Notes: generated by a model from the sequence alone, not told the origin. Shown: positions 26,293-33,741, counted from the stretch's first letter. The stretch: 37,015 nt of DNA from Lachnospiraceae bacterium (GCA_024696945.1 JAILGF010000194.1:1-37015), one strand, 5' to 3'. Program-made: numbers and translations.

Positions 26293-27516
26293 TTATTTCC
26301 CGTTTCCGACAAATCCTGTACCTGCCGCGGTTACGGGCGAGAATATTTTGTTTGCCTGCTCGTCGGTAAGAGTTATGCCAAATACTTCGCTGTAATATTT
26401 CTTTGTTTCGGCAGTGATATCAATATCCTCAAACAATGAAGGATACGTGGTTTTTGCAAGCCATAGAAGCGTAACGGGTGTATCAACACCACAGGTGTAG
26501 CTTCTGTACATTCCGAGAGGCATCTTATATACTTCCTTGTTCTTAATGGCTTCAATCTCGCTCCAATCATAGTTTCCTATAGTATTGTTGTAAAGATCTT
26601 CAGGCTTTGCGGTATTGAAGTTTGTAATAAAGATAAGCTCCGGATTCCATGCATATATCTGTTCCATGTTTACGGCAACGGAGTTATCGTTTTCAAGCTC
26701 TTCGCCTGCATTTACGGCTCCTATCGCATCACACCACCACTGACCGAAGAATTTCTTTCCGCTGGTCATAATATTTGAGTCCGAATACTGGAAAAGGAAG
26801 AAAGCCTTTACCTTTTCTTCATCCTTAAGTCCGGCGACTCTTTCCTGTACGAGCTTATAGGTTTTTTCGGAGTAATCCCTTACAATTTTTGATTTATTGT
26901 TCTCCGGGAATATCTGTACTAAGGTTTCTATCCACTGATTGAGTGTTTCTATGGCGTCATATCCCCACTTTCCGGGTGATATAGCAATGGCGGGGATTCC
27001 GGCATTTCTTAAGAGTTCGCCTTCTTCCTTGCTTCCTGCACTATAGAAGACTACATCTGGATTAAGCTTTAAGAGTTCTTCGATGTTTACATTGGTTCCG
27101 TCGATGAAATCTGTCTTTGCGTTAAGTATCTCGGGATAAAGTTCGCCAAGCAATCCGTTCTTGGCCGCACTCATACAGGGAGGAGCCATTCCGACTATTT
27201 TCTCTGCAGAATCAAAGAATACTGTAAGAACCGATGCCATGGGATAAATGTCTGCAACCACTATCCTGTTTACGGTATTGGGAACTTCCACTTGATTTCC
27301 GGCATGGTCTGTAACGATATGCGTTCCGGAAGGGTCTGCTGCAGGGGTCGCTGCAGCAGTAGTATTTGCGGTGGTATCTGCTGTAGTATCTACTTTTGTT
27401 TCTGCTTTGGTTACGCTGTTCACATTGTCGTTCGTGCCGCCCTTTTCATCCGAGCTGCAGGCAGCAAGGCTCAGGACTGTAGCCAGTACTAGGATGATCG
27501 CTAAAAGTTTCTTCAT
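26293..27516 (-). CDS. ABC transporter substrate-binding lipoprotein, FecB/BtuF type
   Basis: A 407-residue lipoprotein. Signal peptide with lipobox SLAAC (Cys20), then a Thr/Ala-rich linker to about residue 62. The domain begins HIVTDHAGNQVEVPNTVNRIVVAD, as in binding proteins for iron chelates, haem and corrinoids. Later parts are NIEELLKLNPDVVFYS and YAWNPELIFITN. Unusual for this class are three cysteines on the exported side: APPCMSAAK (Cys114), QWWCDAIGA and YTCGVDTP. It begins 68 bp after the second component-1-like gene with its own GAGGT site. It is the binding partner expected for the FecCD-type permease and ATPase of the same operon. The ligand cannot be read from sequence. Confidence 0.88.
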   Translation of the reverse strand: MKKLLAIILVLATVLSLAACSSDEKGGTNDNVNSVTKAETKVDTTADTTANTTAAATPAADPSGTHIVTDHAGNQVEVPNTVNRIVVADIYPMASVLTVFFDSAEKIVGMAPPCMSAAKNGLLGELYPEILNAKTDFIDGTNVNIEELLKLNPDVVFYSAGSKEEGELLRNAGIPAIAISPGKWGYDAIETLNQWIETLVQIFPENNKSKIVRDYSEKTYKLVQERVAGLKDEEKVKAFFLFQYSDSNIMTSGKKFFGQWWCDAIGAVNAGEELENDNSVAVNMEQIYAWNPELIFITNFNTAKPEDLYNNTIGNYDWSEIEAIKNKEVYKMPLGMYRSYTCGVDTPVTLLWLAKTTYPSLFEDIDITAETKKYYSEVFGITLTDEQANKIFSPVTAAGTGFVGNGK

Positions 27517-27584
27517 TGGTTTTTACCTCGTGCTTTCTAGTTATACATTTCTTATATAATTTTAAATTTGCTCCCTTATTAATA

Positions 27585-28727
27585 TTAAATATCAAAGGGA
27601 ACCTTTAAAATCAGATTCGGTATGTCCGCCCGATACAGCCTTCCTGAAAAGGCTTCATGGGGAAGTGAAATAAATTGTATCCGTTCGCTTTTTTCCTTCT
27701 CCACCAGCTTTAATATGGGTTTAAACAGCGGATCCGCTATTATGGTCTGTATATCTTTTAATGAATTGATAACATTTATTATTTCATCTTCATCCGAATC
27801 GGTCGTAGCATACCCCATACATTTTTTCCCGGTTTTTACGGTCAGGTATTTTGCCAAGGACAAGGAGCCTACCCGTTCTCCCAATATCAATATTTCTGCA
27901 TTAGGATTTAGGGCACCTTCAATTTCGTCTGTTACATCAATGTCCTCTCCTCCGAAGGGTGTTCCGACCTTATAGGGAATACCAAATCTCTCTTTAAGTT
28001 TCAATGCAGCGCCTAAACCGGTTTCCGAAACCACTATATTCAGATCCGCTCCGGCCGACCTGCCAATCTCTTCCAGGGACGAACCCATGGCCCAGGAAGA
28101 TACTATTTCATACCCCTTTTTCTCATAGAATTCCTTTATCGACCTGTCACTTCCATTTACTGAAAAATCAAGCGGGGTAAGTCCTAGGATATTTATTCTT
28201 TTTGTTTTACTTTCGGATTTTTTTTCGCTTTCTTTCGTCTCATGCGAATTGTTTTCAGGTTGTCTTTTTGCACTGACAGGCTGTTCCACAAATCTTTCCG
28301 CTATTGCTTCAAATGCCATTCCGGCACCATGAACGTATGATCTCATTCCCGTTGTGGCAAATCCGAATGCGGGGATTCCGGTTCCGTCCTCGATGACACG
28401 CGCTGCAGCATCCGCATCAAAGCCTGTCATTGCAGGAATCGGTGTTCCGGCTACGGCAATAAATCTTGGATGAAGTTCTTCCGCAGCTCTTACTATATCT
28501 TCTATCAGTTTGCTGTCATCACCCATTATTGCTTCTATTTCTGTCAGCGCGGATATATAGATCATGCTGTCCATGTCATACCAGCGTGGTTCATCATGAG
28601 TGGTATATGTTGAATTGCAGCCGGATGCATCATGCATTACTACCATTCCGCCAAGTTCATATAATGCGGAACATACTCCGAATGTATCCGCCGAATAAGT
28701 TGATATAAATCCTGATGTCTGTTTCAT
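27585..28727 (-). CDS. Nitrogenase component-1-like protein, NifK/NifE-like subunit
   Basis: About 380 residues. Similarity is to oxidoreductase nitrogenase component 1. ATG 28727 starts MKQTSGFISTYSADTFG; a TTG at 28748 would overlap the upstream gene by 13 bp, and neither start has a strong ribosome site, so coupling is likely. HDASGCNSTY (Cys37) lines up with the NifK HGSQGC cysteine. The place of the third P-cluster cysteine is lost: VAGTPIPAMTGFD has Pro96 there. Only Cys19, Cys37 and Cys303 exist. A low-complexity Lys/Glu/Ser linker at about 150-176 joins the N-terminal domain to a Rossmann-like second domain (INILGLTPLDFSVNGS). It pairs with the 453-residue gene just upstream as the probable second half of a reductase core. 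Confidence 0.82.
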   Translation of the reverse strand: MKQTSGFISTYSADTFGVCSALYELGGMVVMHDASGCNSTYTTHDEPRWYDMDSMIYISALTEIEAIMGDDSKLIEDIVRAAEELHPRFIAVAGTPIPAMTGFDADAAARVIEDGTGIPAFGFATTGMRSYVHGAGMAFEAIAERFVEQPVSAKRQPENNSHETKESEKKSESKTKRINILGLTPLDFSVNGSDRSIKEFYEKKGYEIVSSWAMGSSLEEIGRSAGADLNIVVSETGLGAALKLKERFGIPYKVGTPFGGEDIDVTDEIEGALNPNAEILILGERVGSLSLAKYLTVKTGKKCMGYATTDSDEDEIINVINSLKDIQTIIADPLFKPILKLVEKEKSERIQFISLPHEAFSGRLYRADIPNLILKVPFDI

Positions 28728-28735
28728 ATTTTTAT

Positions 28736-30097
28736 TTAACCCATACAACAGTTTCCGCAGCCCATGCCCTTTATCTGGACAAGACTCCGCATGTTCTTGG
28801 GATTTTCAAAAGCATCACACATTAGTTCAAGGGTATCCGTTATTGCTTCAAATCCAAACATTCCGCCGCCTTCCACAATATTTACGAAATGATCGGTGTT
28901 TAGGAAATAGGCTGCTTTCTGTCCGATAGCAAGCCATTTTTGTCCGTCCCTTTCAGCTGAAGCAAGAAATCTCGACCTAACATCCACTGTGGGATACAGC
29001 TCCAGATCGGGATGGTTTTCTTTTAAATATTCATAGTCCTCTTTTTCTTCCCCGGTAAAACTGTCTAAATAAATTCGTTTTACGTTAAACCCATGGTTAA
29101 GCAGCATTTTTGCCACTGATGTGGGTCTGGGGCAAAAGGTGTAATCTATGGCTATAGGTGTATCCCCTACCAGTTTCAGCGTTTTTTCAAATGCCTTTTC
29201 ACATTCGGATATCGATTGATCGTAATCCTTATCAATATCCATCGAAATTCCGTATCCTTCGAATTCTGACTTAAGGGAGTTAAGTGCTCTTGTTATCTCC
29301 ATGTAATCCCAGCTGTAAGGCAGGTATATATGCTTTCCGCCAAGCCTCTTGGCCAGTGCGTCCCCGCCTGCCTTGGCTGCCGGATAATATGTAATATACA
29401 GGCTGCTTTCAGCCATCTCCTGATATTCCGCATAGGTTCTACATGATGTTATTTCATGTATTTTTAGTCCTGATGCCTTTAATATCTTATACAAATCTGA
29501 GTTTTTCCTTGTGGGAAGATCGTTTCCTATTATAGCTACAGCATTGCTGTTCTTTTCGCGGGGTTTCAGCAATGCATAAAGCTGTCTCCGCATTGTCTGG
29601 TCGGGAGTAAGTCCGCTTTTCCTTAAGGTAGGGTTCATATAGCAGTCTACGATATCTATATCCGAAAACCGTTCCCTTAAGGTCCCAAACATCACCCCCC
29701 AGTCACAGCCTGTGAAATGGTGTACGCAGCTGGTATATACCAGAACGGCCGGCGGTCGTTTTTCCAGCTTATCGATCACATCGCTTACACCATCTATCAA
29801 CAGTTCTTCAAGGTTACCGTCCAGCAGGTTGTTTTCCTTTACCTCGACGGTTGAAAACCTATCCATCGCATCCATTTCAGCCGCAGTAAGGACCACGCCC
29901 CTTAGGCAACTTGCGGCACATACGAATATTTCGTGTGCTTCGGGAATAAGCATGCCGGTGTGGACTATATTCCAAGTACCACGAGCAGGGGAAGCATATT
30001 CAAGGCCGCCTTTGAACGGAACAGGGAAATTTGCCTCACCCATCCGAACCAAGGCGTCATTTTCAGTTATCCTGTTTTCTCCGATTTTTTTTAACAT
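28736..30097 (-). CDS. Nitrogenase component-1-like protein, NifD-like subunit
   Basis: A 453-residue cytosolic protein. Cys60 in FVCAASCLRGVV lines up residue for residue with NifD Cys62 (GCAYAG-KGVV), and Cys124 in SCVHHFTGCDW with NifD Cys154 (ECPxGLIGDD). The middle P-cluster cysteine (NifD Cys88) has no equivalent. The region of the FeMo-cofactor cysteine is YITYYPAAK without Cys, so a FeMo-type cofactor is unlikely. Extra cysteines are Cys64, Cys131, Cys322 and an unusual C-terminal tail GCGNCC (447-451). It starts 22 bp after the NifH-like gene. With the next gene it should form a complex reduced by that iron protein. Family membership is clear; the substrate is not. Confidence 0.85.
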   Translation of the reverse strand: MLKKIGENRITENDALVRMGEANFPVPFKGGLEYASPARGTWNIVHTGMLIPEAHEIFVCAASCLRGVVLTAAEMDAMDRFSTVEVKENNLLDGNLEELLIDGVSDVIDKLEKRPPAVLVYTSCVHHFTGCDWGVMFGTLRERFSDIDIVDCYMNPTLRKSGLTPDQTMRRQLYALLKPREKNSNAVAIIGNDLPTRKNSDLYKILKASGLKIHEITSCRTYAEYQEMAESSLYITYYPAAKAGGDALAKRLGGKHIYLPYSWDYMEITRALNSLKSEFEGYGISMDIDKDYDQSISECEKAFEKTLKLVGDTPIAIDYTFCPRPTSVAKMLLNHGFNVKRIYLDSFTGEEKEDYEYLKENHPDLELYPTVDVRSRFLASAERDGQKWLAIGQKAAYFLNTDHFVNIVEGGGMFGFEAITDTLELMCDAFENPKNMRSLVQIKGMGCGNCCMG

Positions 30098-30119
30098 TCT
30101 ATATGGATTCCTCTTTTAT

Positions 30120-30899
30120 TTATCTCACCAGTTTCTGTGCCATTTTACGGTATTCTTCCGCCATTTTGCTGTCAGGGAAAGCTTCCATTACTGTCTTCCC
30201 AAGTTCTTCAGCATCCTGAACCGTCTCGCTTCTTGACAATTCTCCGATTATTTCGGTTTCAAAATCGTTTGCAAGCTCACAGACCTTTTCGTTCTCAGTC
30301 TCGGCATTATGTCTTAAGGATGTTTTCATTTCCGCGGTGTAACGATGGTTCAATATCAGACCGCCCAGTTCCGCATAGCCCTTCGATTTAAAACTCCGTA
30401 CCGCCATGGCTATGTTGGCTGCGGCATAAATCGACATTTTTTCACCTGAAGTAATTATATATACCTTGTCGGCATAGCCCGCACGCATCGGCATCGAAAA
30501 GCCGCCGCAGACCACATCGCCCAAAACGTCATACAGTACGATATCTGGTTTGAAAATTTCGTAAGCCCCTTTTTCCTTAAGCTTGTCAAGGGCCGCGATT
30601 ATTCCCCTTCCAGCACATCCGACACCCGGGGTGGGCCCACCGGCTTCAACGCAGATGACGCCGTATGCGCCTCGTACCGCCATATCTTCCAGTGCAAAAT
30701 TATTACCATGCTCCCGTATCAAATCCAGAACCGTTTTTATATCCTTATTTCCACCCCTAAGGCTCAGCGTAGAATCCGCTTTAGGATCGCAGCCTATCTG
30801 CATGACGGTCAAGCCCTGCTGCGCTAGGGCTACCGCTATATTTGAAACCGTGGTGGATTTTCCTATTCCACCCTTTCCGTATATCGCAATCTTCTTCAT
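30120..30899 (-). CDS. NifH-like iron protein (nitrogenase reductase family)
   Basis: A 259-residue ATPase. ATG 30899 follows GGGAGGCAGA. The P-loop is GKGGIGKS (8-15). Both cluster cysteines of NifH are kept: Cys95 in PGVGCAGRGI and Cys131 in DVLGDVVCGGFSMPMR, so a homodimer bridged by one 4Fe-4S cluster is expected. Arg98, the residue ADP-ribosylated in some nitrogenases, is also present. Its job would be ATP-driven electron transfer to the two component-1-like proteins encoded directly downstream. It is a little shorter than true NifH. Close relatives by motif include NifH, BchL and CfbC, so similarity alone does not show nitrogen fixation. Confidence 0.93.
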   Translation of the reverse strand: MKKIAIYGKGGIGKSTTVSNIAVALAQQGLTVMQIGCDPKADSTLSLRGGNKDIKTVLDLIREHGNNFALEDMAVRGAYGVICVEAGGPTPGVGCAGRGIIAALDKLKEKGAYEIFKPDIVLYDVLGDVVCGGFSMPMRAGYADKVYIITSGEKMSIYAAANIAMAVRSFKSKGYAELGGLILNHRYTAEMKTSLRHNAETENEKVCELANDFETEIIGELSRSETVQDAEELGKTVMEAFPDSKMAEEYRKMAQKLVR

Positions 30900-30925
30900 T
30901 CTGCCTCCCGCCATTTTTGAGAAGT

Positions 30926-31732
30926 TTATCGCTTCTCGGTTACATATAAGGGTACTATATTCTTTATGGTTTCACCATCAACCTGCATCTCGTTTATAAC
31001 CGCCCTTACTCCGAAAACCGCTTCTATAGTTTTTTCATTTACGGTTTCTTCCGTCCTTCCAAAGTACGGCCTGTCTCCACCAAGTATCAGTGAGCAATCC
31101 GCCTTTTGTAGCGCATGCTTGGGATAATGCGTGTTAAAAATACAGCTGATTCCTTTTTCCTTCAGTCTGTCCATGGTGTTCAAAACGATAAGCTGGTTTC
31201 TGAAATCAAGACCCGATTCCGGCTCGTCCAGTATCAAAAGTTCGGGACCAGATACAAGTGCCTTTGCTATAAGCACCATTTGGAATTCACCGCCGCTCAA
31301 AGTATTGCAATCCCTATTTTTATAGGCTATGATACCCAATTCTTCCATTATCTTTTCTGTGGCTTCTATGTCGCTTTTTTTCGGGGTACTTAAAAATCCT
31401 ATCTGTCCGGACCTTCCTAGCAGGACACTTTCAAATGCGGTAAAGGATGAAGTTGCCATACGCTGTTGGGGCACATAGCTGACCTTGCTCCAGAATTCCT
31501 TAGAACTCAAGGTATTTGTATCCCTGTCGTCAAAAAAGCTTATCCCAGATGTCCACTTTAGCATGCCCATAAGGCACCTTAGAAATGTGGTTTTTCCACT
31601 CCCGTTAGGTCCTAAGATGGCCATTATCCTGCCGCTTTCAAGTTCTATATTTACATCACGGAAGATATACTTTTTTTCATTGCCGGCCCTTCCCGGATAT
31701 GAAAACGATACATTTTCGGTTCGTAATTTCAT
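30926..31732 (-). CDS. ABC transporter ATP-binding protein, FecE/BtuD type
   Basis: A 268-residue ATPase. Walker A GPNGSGKTT (41-49), signature LSGGE (145-149), Walker B LLILDE (165-170) and H-loop His202 are complete. The domain layout is that of class II importers for iron chelates and corrinoids, and the gene follows a FecCD-type permease. The stop is 26 bp before the NifH-like start. A 99-bp gap separates it from the permease and holds a 9-bp hairpin. Confidence 0.92.
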   Translation of the reverse strand: MKLRTENVSFSYPGRAGNEKKYIFRDVNIELESGRIMAILGPNGSGKTTFLRCLMGMLKWTSGISFFDDRDTNTLSSKEFWSKVSYVPQQRMATSSFTAFESVLLGRSGQIGFLSTPKKSDIEATEKIMEELGIIAYKNRDCNTLSGGEFQMVLIAKALVSGPELLILDEPESGLDFRNQLIVLNTMDRLKEKGISCIFNTHYPKHALQKADCSLILGGDRPYFGRTEETVNEKTIEAVFGVRAVINEMQVDGETIKNIVPLYVTEKR

Positions 31733-31787
31733 AATTTCATTCTTTCTATCACAAAATTGAAGATGCGGAGCTTCGTTTTGTTATTGA

Positions 31788-31808
31788 GAAAACGCCAAAG
31801 GCATTTTC
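31788..31808 (-). other. Intercistronic hairpin between permease and ATPase genes
   Basis: A 9-bp stem (GAAAACGCC at 31788-31796 with GGCATTTTC at 31800-31808, one G-U pair on the RNA) with a 3-nt loop. No T-run follows on the minus strand, so it is more likely a processing or stability structure than a terminator. Confidence 0.45.
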
Positions 31809-31831
31809 AATGTGACATCGACATATAGTAA

Positions 31832-32815
31832 TCACTGGATAAGCCGTTTTCTTGACGTCAAAATCAGGATAAAGAACGGTGCGCCAATTATCGCCGTAAG
31901 TATTGATACCGGTATCTCTGAGGCACTGACTGAACGAGCCATGGTATCTACTATCACCATAAATGCTGCCCCGATGCTTATGGATGCGGGAATAAGCTTC
32001 TTGTTGTCCTGTCCCCAGAGCATCCTGCACATGTGCGGGACTATGAGTCCCACCCAACCGACCTGTCCGCACATCGAAATGACCGAAGACGTCATGGCGG
32101 CGGCACATATGACTACCAAAGTTCTTAAAAGCCTTACATTTGTTCCCGATGCTATCAGCTCATCCTCCGAAAGGCTTAAAAGATTCATTCTCCAGCGCAA
32201 AAGGAAGATAATAACGATACTTACGATAATTATCGGAGCTCCCATTGCCAGGTTCTTGTATCCCGCACTACCCAGGCTTCCCATAAGCCAGTATGTGATG
32301 GCCGGAAGCTGTGATTCGGCATCCGCAACAAATTTGACCAGTGAAACAAGTGCCGAAAATAGTGAGCCTACCATTATTCCTGATATAACCAGAACGGCCG
32401 GGCCATGATCTCTGCCGGAAGCAGCCAGCTTTGTTGCAATTACGGCTCCCGCGCCGAAGACGAATGACATTATCTGGACCCCTATCATATCAAACCCCAG
32501 TAAAAGGCCAAGCGCCGCCCCGAAGCTTGCGCCACCCGCAACACCCATGGTATCGGGAGTAGCCAACGGGTTTGAGAAGAAGCTCTGGAAGCTGCAGCCG
32601 GCCACGCTCAATCCGGCTCCGCACAGAAGTCCCAAAAGAATACGGGGAAGGCGTACGTTCATAACCGTTATCCTAACGGTCCCCTTTATCTCTTCCGAGC
32701 CGATAAACGCCTTAAACACCTCGGCAGGACTAATCCCTATCCTTCCGATACAGATACAGACAAGGGCCGCCACGATGGGCAACAGTATCAATATTACCAT
32801 TGTTGTTTTTTTCAT
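31832..32815 (-). CDS. FecCD/BtuC-type ABC transporter permease
   Basis: A 327-residue integral membrane protein with about nine to ten hydrophobic segments. Family landmarks are RLPRILLGLLCGAGLSVAG, FSNPLATPDTMGVAGGASFGA, and near the end GQVGWVGLIVPHMCRMLWG. These proteins form the membrane channel of importers for siderophores, haem or corrinoids. The start is 29 bp after the TM1266-like stop with a site TAGGAT. It is the first transport gene of the operon. Confidence 0.93.
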   Translation of the reverse strand: MKKTTMVILILLPIVAALVCICIGRIGISPAEVFKAFIGSEEIKGTVRITVMNVRLPRILLGLLCGAGLSVAGCSFQSFFSNPLATPDTMGVAGGASFGAALGLLLGFDMIGVQIMSFVFGAGAVIATKLAASGRDHGPAVLVISGIMVGSLFSALVSLVKFVADAESQLPAITYWLMGSLGSAGYKNLAMGAPIIIVSIVIIFLLRWRMNLLSLSEDELIASGTNVRLLRTLVVICAAAMTSSVISMCGQVGWVGLIVPHMCRMLWGQDNKKLIPASISIGAAFMVIVDTMARSVSASEIPVSILTAIIGAPFFILILTSRKRLIQ

Positions 32816-32844
32816 TTATATCCTACCTATTTTGGAACATCGTG

Positions 32845-33093
32845 TTATTTGACATTTGAATAGTTGGTCTTAGCGGAAATCCCATGCAACCTTCCTATTT
32901 TGCCCGTCATGGCATTTATGTCATTCTCTTCCATATCCACCGCCACACAGATGATGTTGACCTTTTTTCCCTTATAAGGAAGGCCCATCCTTCCGATAAT
33001 CCCGTCACGGTACTGTGTAAGTATCGCATTCAATGCTTCCACCGAAGCGACATCTTCAACTATTATTGACACTACTGCAACTCTTTTTGCCAT
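32845..33093 (-). CDS. TM1266-type iron-only hydrogenase system regulator
   Basis: An 82-residue ACT-like (NikR C-terminal-like) protein. ATG 33093 follows GGGAGGAAGG; a start at 33114 would add seven unrelated residues. MAKRVAVVSIIVED and IIGRMGLPY (32-40) are the family hallmarks, along with NIICVAVDMEENDINAMTGKIGRL. Members sit in hydE/hydF/hydG gene groups and are thought to be small ligand-sensing regulators; no DNA-binding domain is present. Here it opens the operon that ends with hydF, which links the nitrogenase-like genes to hydrogenase maturation. Confidence 0.9.
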   Translation of the reverse strand: MAKRVAVVSIIVEDVASVEALNAILTQYRDGIIGRMGLPYKGKKVNIICVAVDMEENDINAMTGKIGRLHGISAKTNYSNVK

Positions 33094-33139
33094 TTCCTTC
33101 CTCCCAAAAACCAAAAACTACCTTCAATGAAAAATAAAA

Positions 33140-33163
33140 AGCCGCATCTAAAAAGATACGGCT
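33140..33163 (-). terminator. Intrinsic terminator or attenuator ahead of the nitrogenase-like operon
   Basis: On the minus strand, AGCCGTATCT, a 4-nt loop, and AGATGCGGCT (one mismatch) are followed by TTTTTATTTTTC. It lies 38 bp after the mini-ORF stop and 46 bp before the TM1266-like start. I see no promoter between it and that gene. The operon would then need read-through, which fits attenuation. Confidence 0.7.
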
Positions 33164-33201
33164 GTAAATACCAAAATAAAAACAAATATTTGGAAGACTT
33201 T

Positions 33202-33252
33202 TTACATCTGCGAAGGAACTTCCCGCACATCTGATTTTTCTTCTTTTGCCAT
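33202..33252 (-). CDS. 16-residue leader peptide (mini-ORF)
   Basis: ATG (33252-33250) to TAA, product MAKEEKSDVREVPSQM. It has a good ribosome site, GAGGTGAAAGAT, and lies between a consensus promoter and an intrinsic terminator. The mini-ORF contains CAGATGTGCGG (minus strand, around 33223-33233), which could pair with the 5' arm of the terminator and so compete with it. It has no run of one amino acid as in classic amino-acid attenuators. It may be a leader peptide; a free-standing small protein is the alternative. Confidence 0.5.
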   Translation of the reverse strand: MAKEEKSDVREVPSQM

Positions 33253-33296
33253 ATCTTTCACCTCAAGGACTTGCTTTCGGTGTTAGATTTTAGGCA

Positions 33297-33325
33297 ATTA
33301 TAATATGTGCGTCGACTTTTGTCAA
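33297..33325 (-). promoter_or_regulatory. Consensus promoter of the nitrogenase-like operon
   Basis: TTGACA (33325-33320), 17-bp spacer, TATAAT (33302-33297): an exact match to the sigma-A consensus in both boxes and spacing. Such a strong promoter ahead of a terminator suggests control after initiation. Confidence 0.85.
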
Positions 33326-33326
33326 G

Positions 33327-33383
33327 TTATTTTGTATTTTTTCTGTTAATAACAGTATCAAAGTCCAGATTCCTTTCGCCCAT
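33327..33383 (-). pseudogene. N-terminal remnant of a PatB/MalY-type C-S lyase gene
   Basis: ATG (33383-33381) with a good site AAAGAGG opens a frame of 18 codons, MGERNLDFDTVINRKNTK, then TAA. The FDTVINRKNT segment matches the very start of PatB/MalY aminotransferase-like cystathionine beta-lyases (FDxVIDRxNT). The remaining roughly 370 codons are absent, and the consensus promoter begins 2 bp beyond the stop. This is a truncated relic. Confidence 0.65.
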
Positions 33384-33409
33384 GAAATACCTCTTTTCAT
33401 AGTCCCATA

Positions 33410-33541
33410 TTACGCATTAAAGGCCGCCTCTAGATCACTGATCAAATCACTTGGAGCTTCCAATCCCACCGACAAACGCAATAACCGGTCATTTATTCCA
33501 ATTCTTTCCCTTTGCTCGTCAGGAACGTCTGGGTGTGTCAT
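33410..33541 (-). pseudogene. C-terminal remnant of a methionine gamma-lyase/cystathionine gamma-synthase-type gene
   Basis: A 43-codon frame ending in TAA encodes [16 protein letters not shown], then [22 protein letters not shown]. This is the C-terminus of PLP-dependent Cys/Met-metabolism enzymes (MTHxxxPxExRxxxGIxxxLIRLSVGIExxxDLIxDL). In-frame stop TGA lies two codons before the MTH, and no further homology is seen upstream, so the catalytic part is lost. It ends 26 bp before the PatB-like remnant, the spacing of an operon junction. Confidence 0.75.
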
Positions 33542-33663
33542 AAATCACATATGATATCAGTATGACTACTACATACGCCGTAGCGTCAAAGTAACGCAGA
33601 TAAAATTTTATCGGTCGTCGGTTTTCGGGCGGTTACTTTATATATACTTATTCGTCTTATATA
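33542..33663. other. Intergenic stretch beyond the transsulfuration remnant
   Basis: About 120 bp with AT-rich sequence and small inverted repeats. I see no gene, tRNA or strong terminator. The rest of the long gap between 33094 and 33741 is covered by the leader, promoter and relic entries. Confidence 0.5.
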
Positions 33664-33692
33664 TTGAAAGGCCAATTAGAAAATGTTATAAT
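33664..33692 (+). promoter_or_regulatory. Promoter of the anchored-protein gene at 33742
   Basis: TTGAAA (33664-33669), 17-bp spacer, TATAAT (33687-33692), with TG one base before the -10 (extended -10). It overlaps an alternative TTG start at 33664, which is therefore rejected. Confidence 0.75.
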
Positions 33693-33741
33693 ACAGAGAA
33701 ATACGGAAATCGCATACGACAGTCGAAAGGAGGCCATAATC

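Noticed and set aside
27585-30899. True nitrogenase (nifHDK)
   Set aside because: The component-1 proteins lack the FeMo-cofactor cysteine and several P-cluster cysteines, and no nifB, nifE or nifN is seen in the window.
33094-33290. Cobalamin or other known riboswitch before the importer operon
   Set aside because: The leader contains a mini-ORF and terminator but none of the conserved boxes I know for cobalamin, FMN, TPP or SAM riboswitches.
33664-33741. TTG start at 33664 for the anchored protein
   Set aside because: The TTG is the -35 box of a strong promoter, and ATG 33742 has an excellent ribosome site and begins the membrane anchor.
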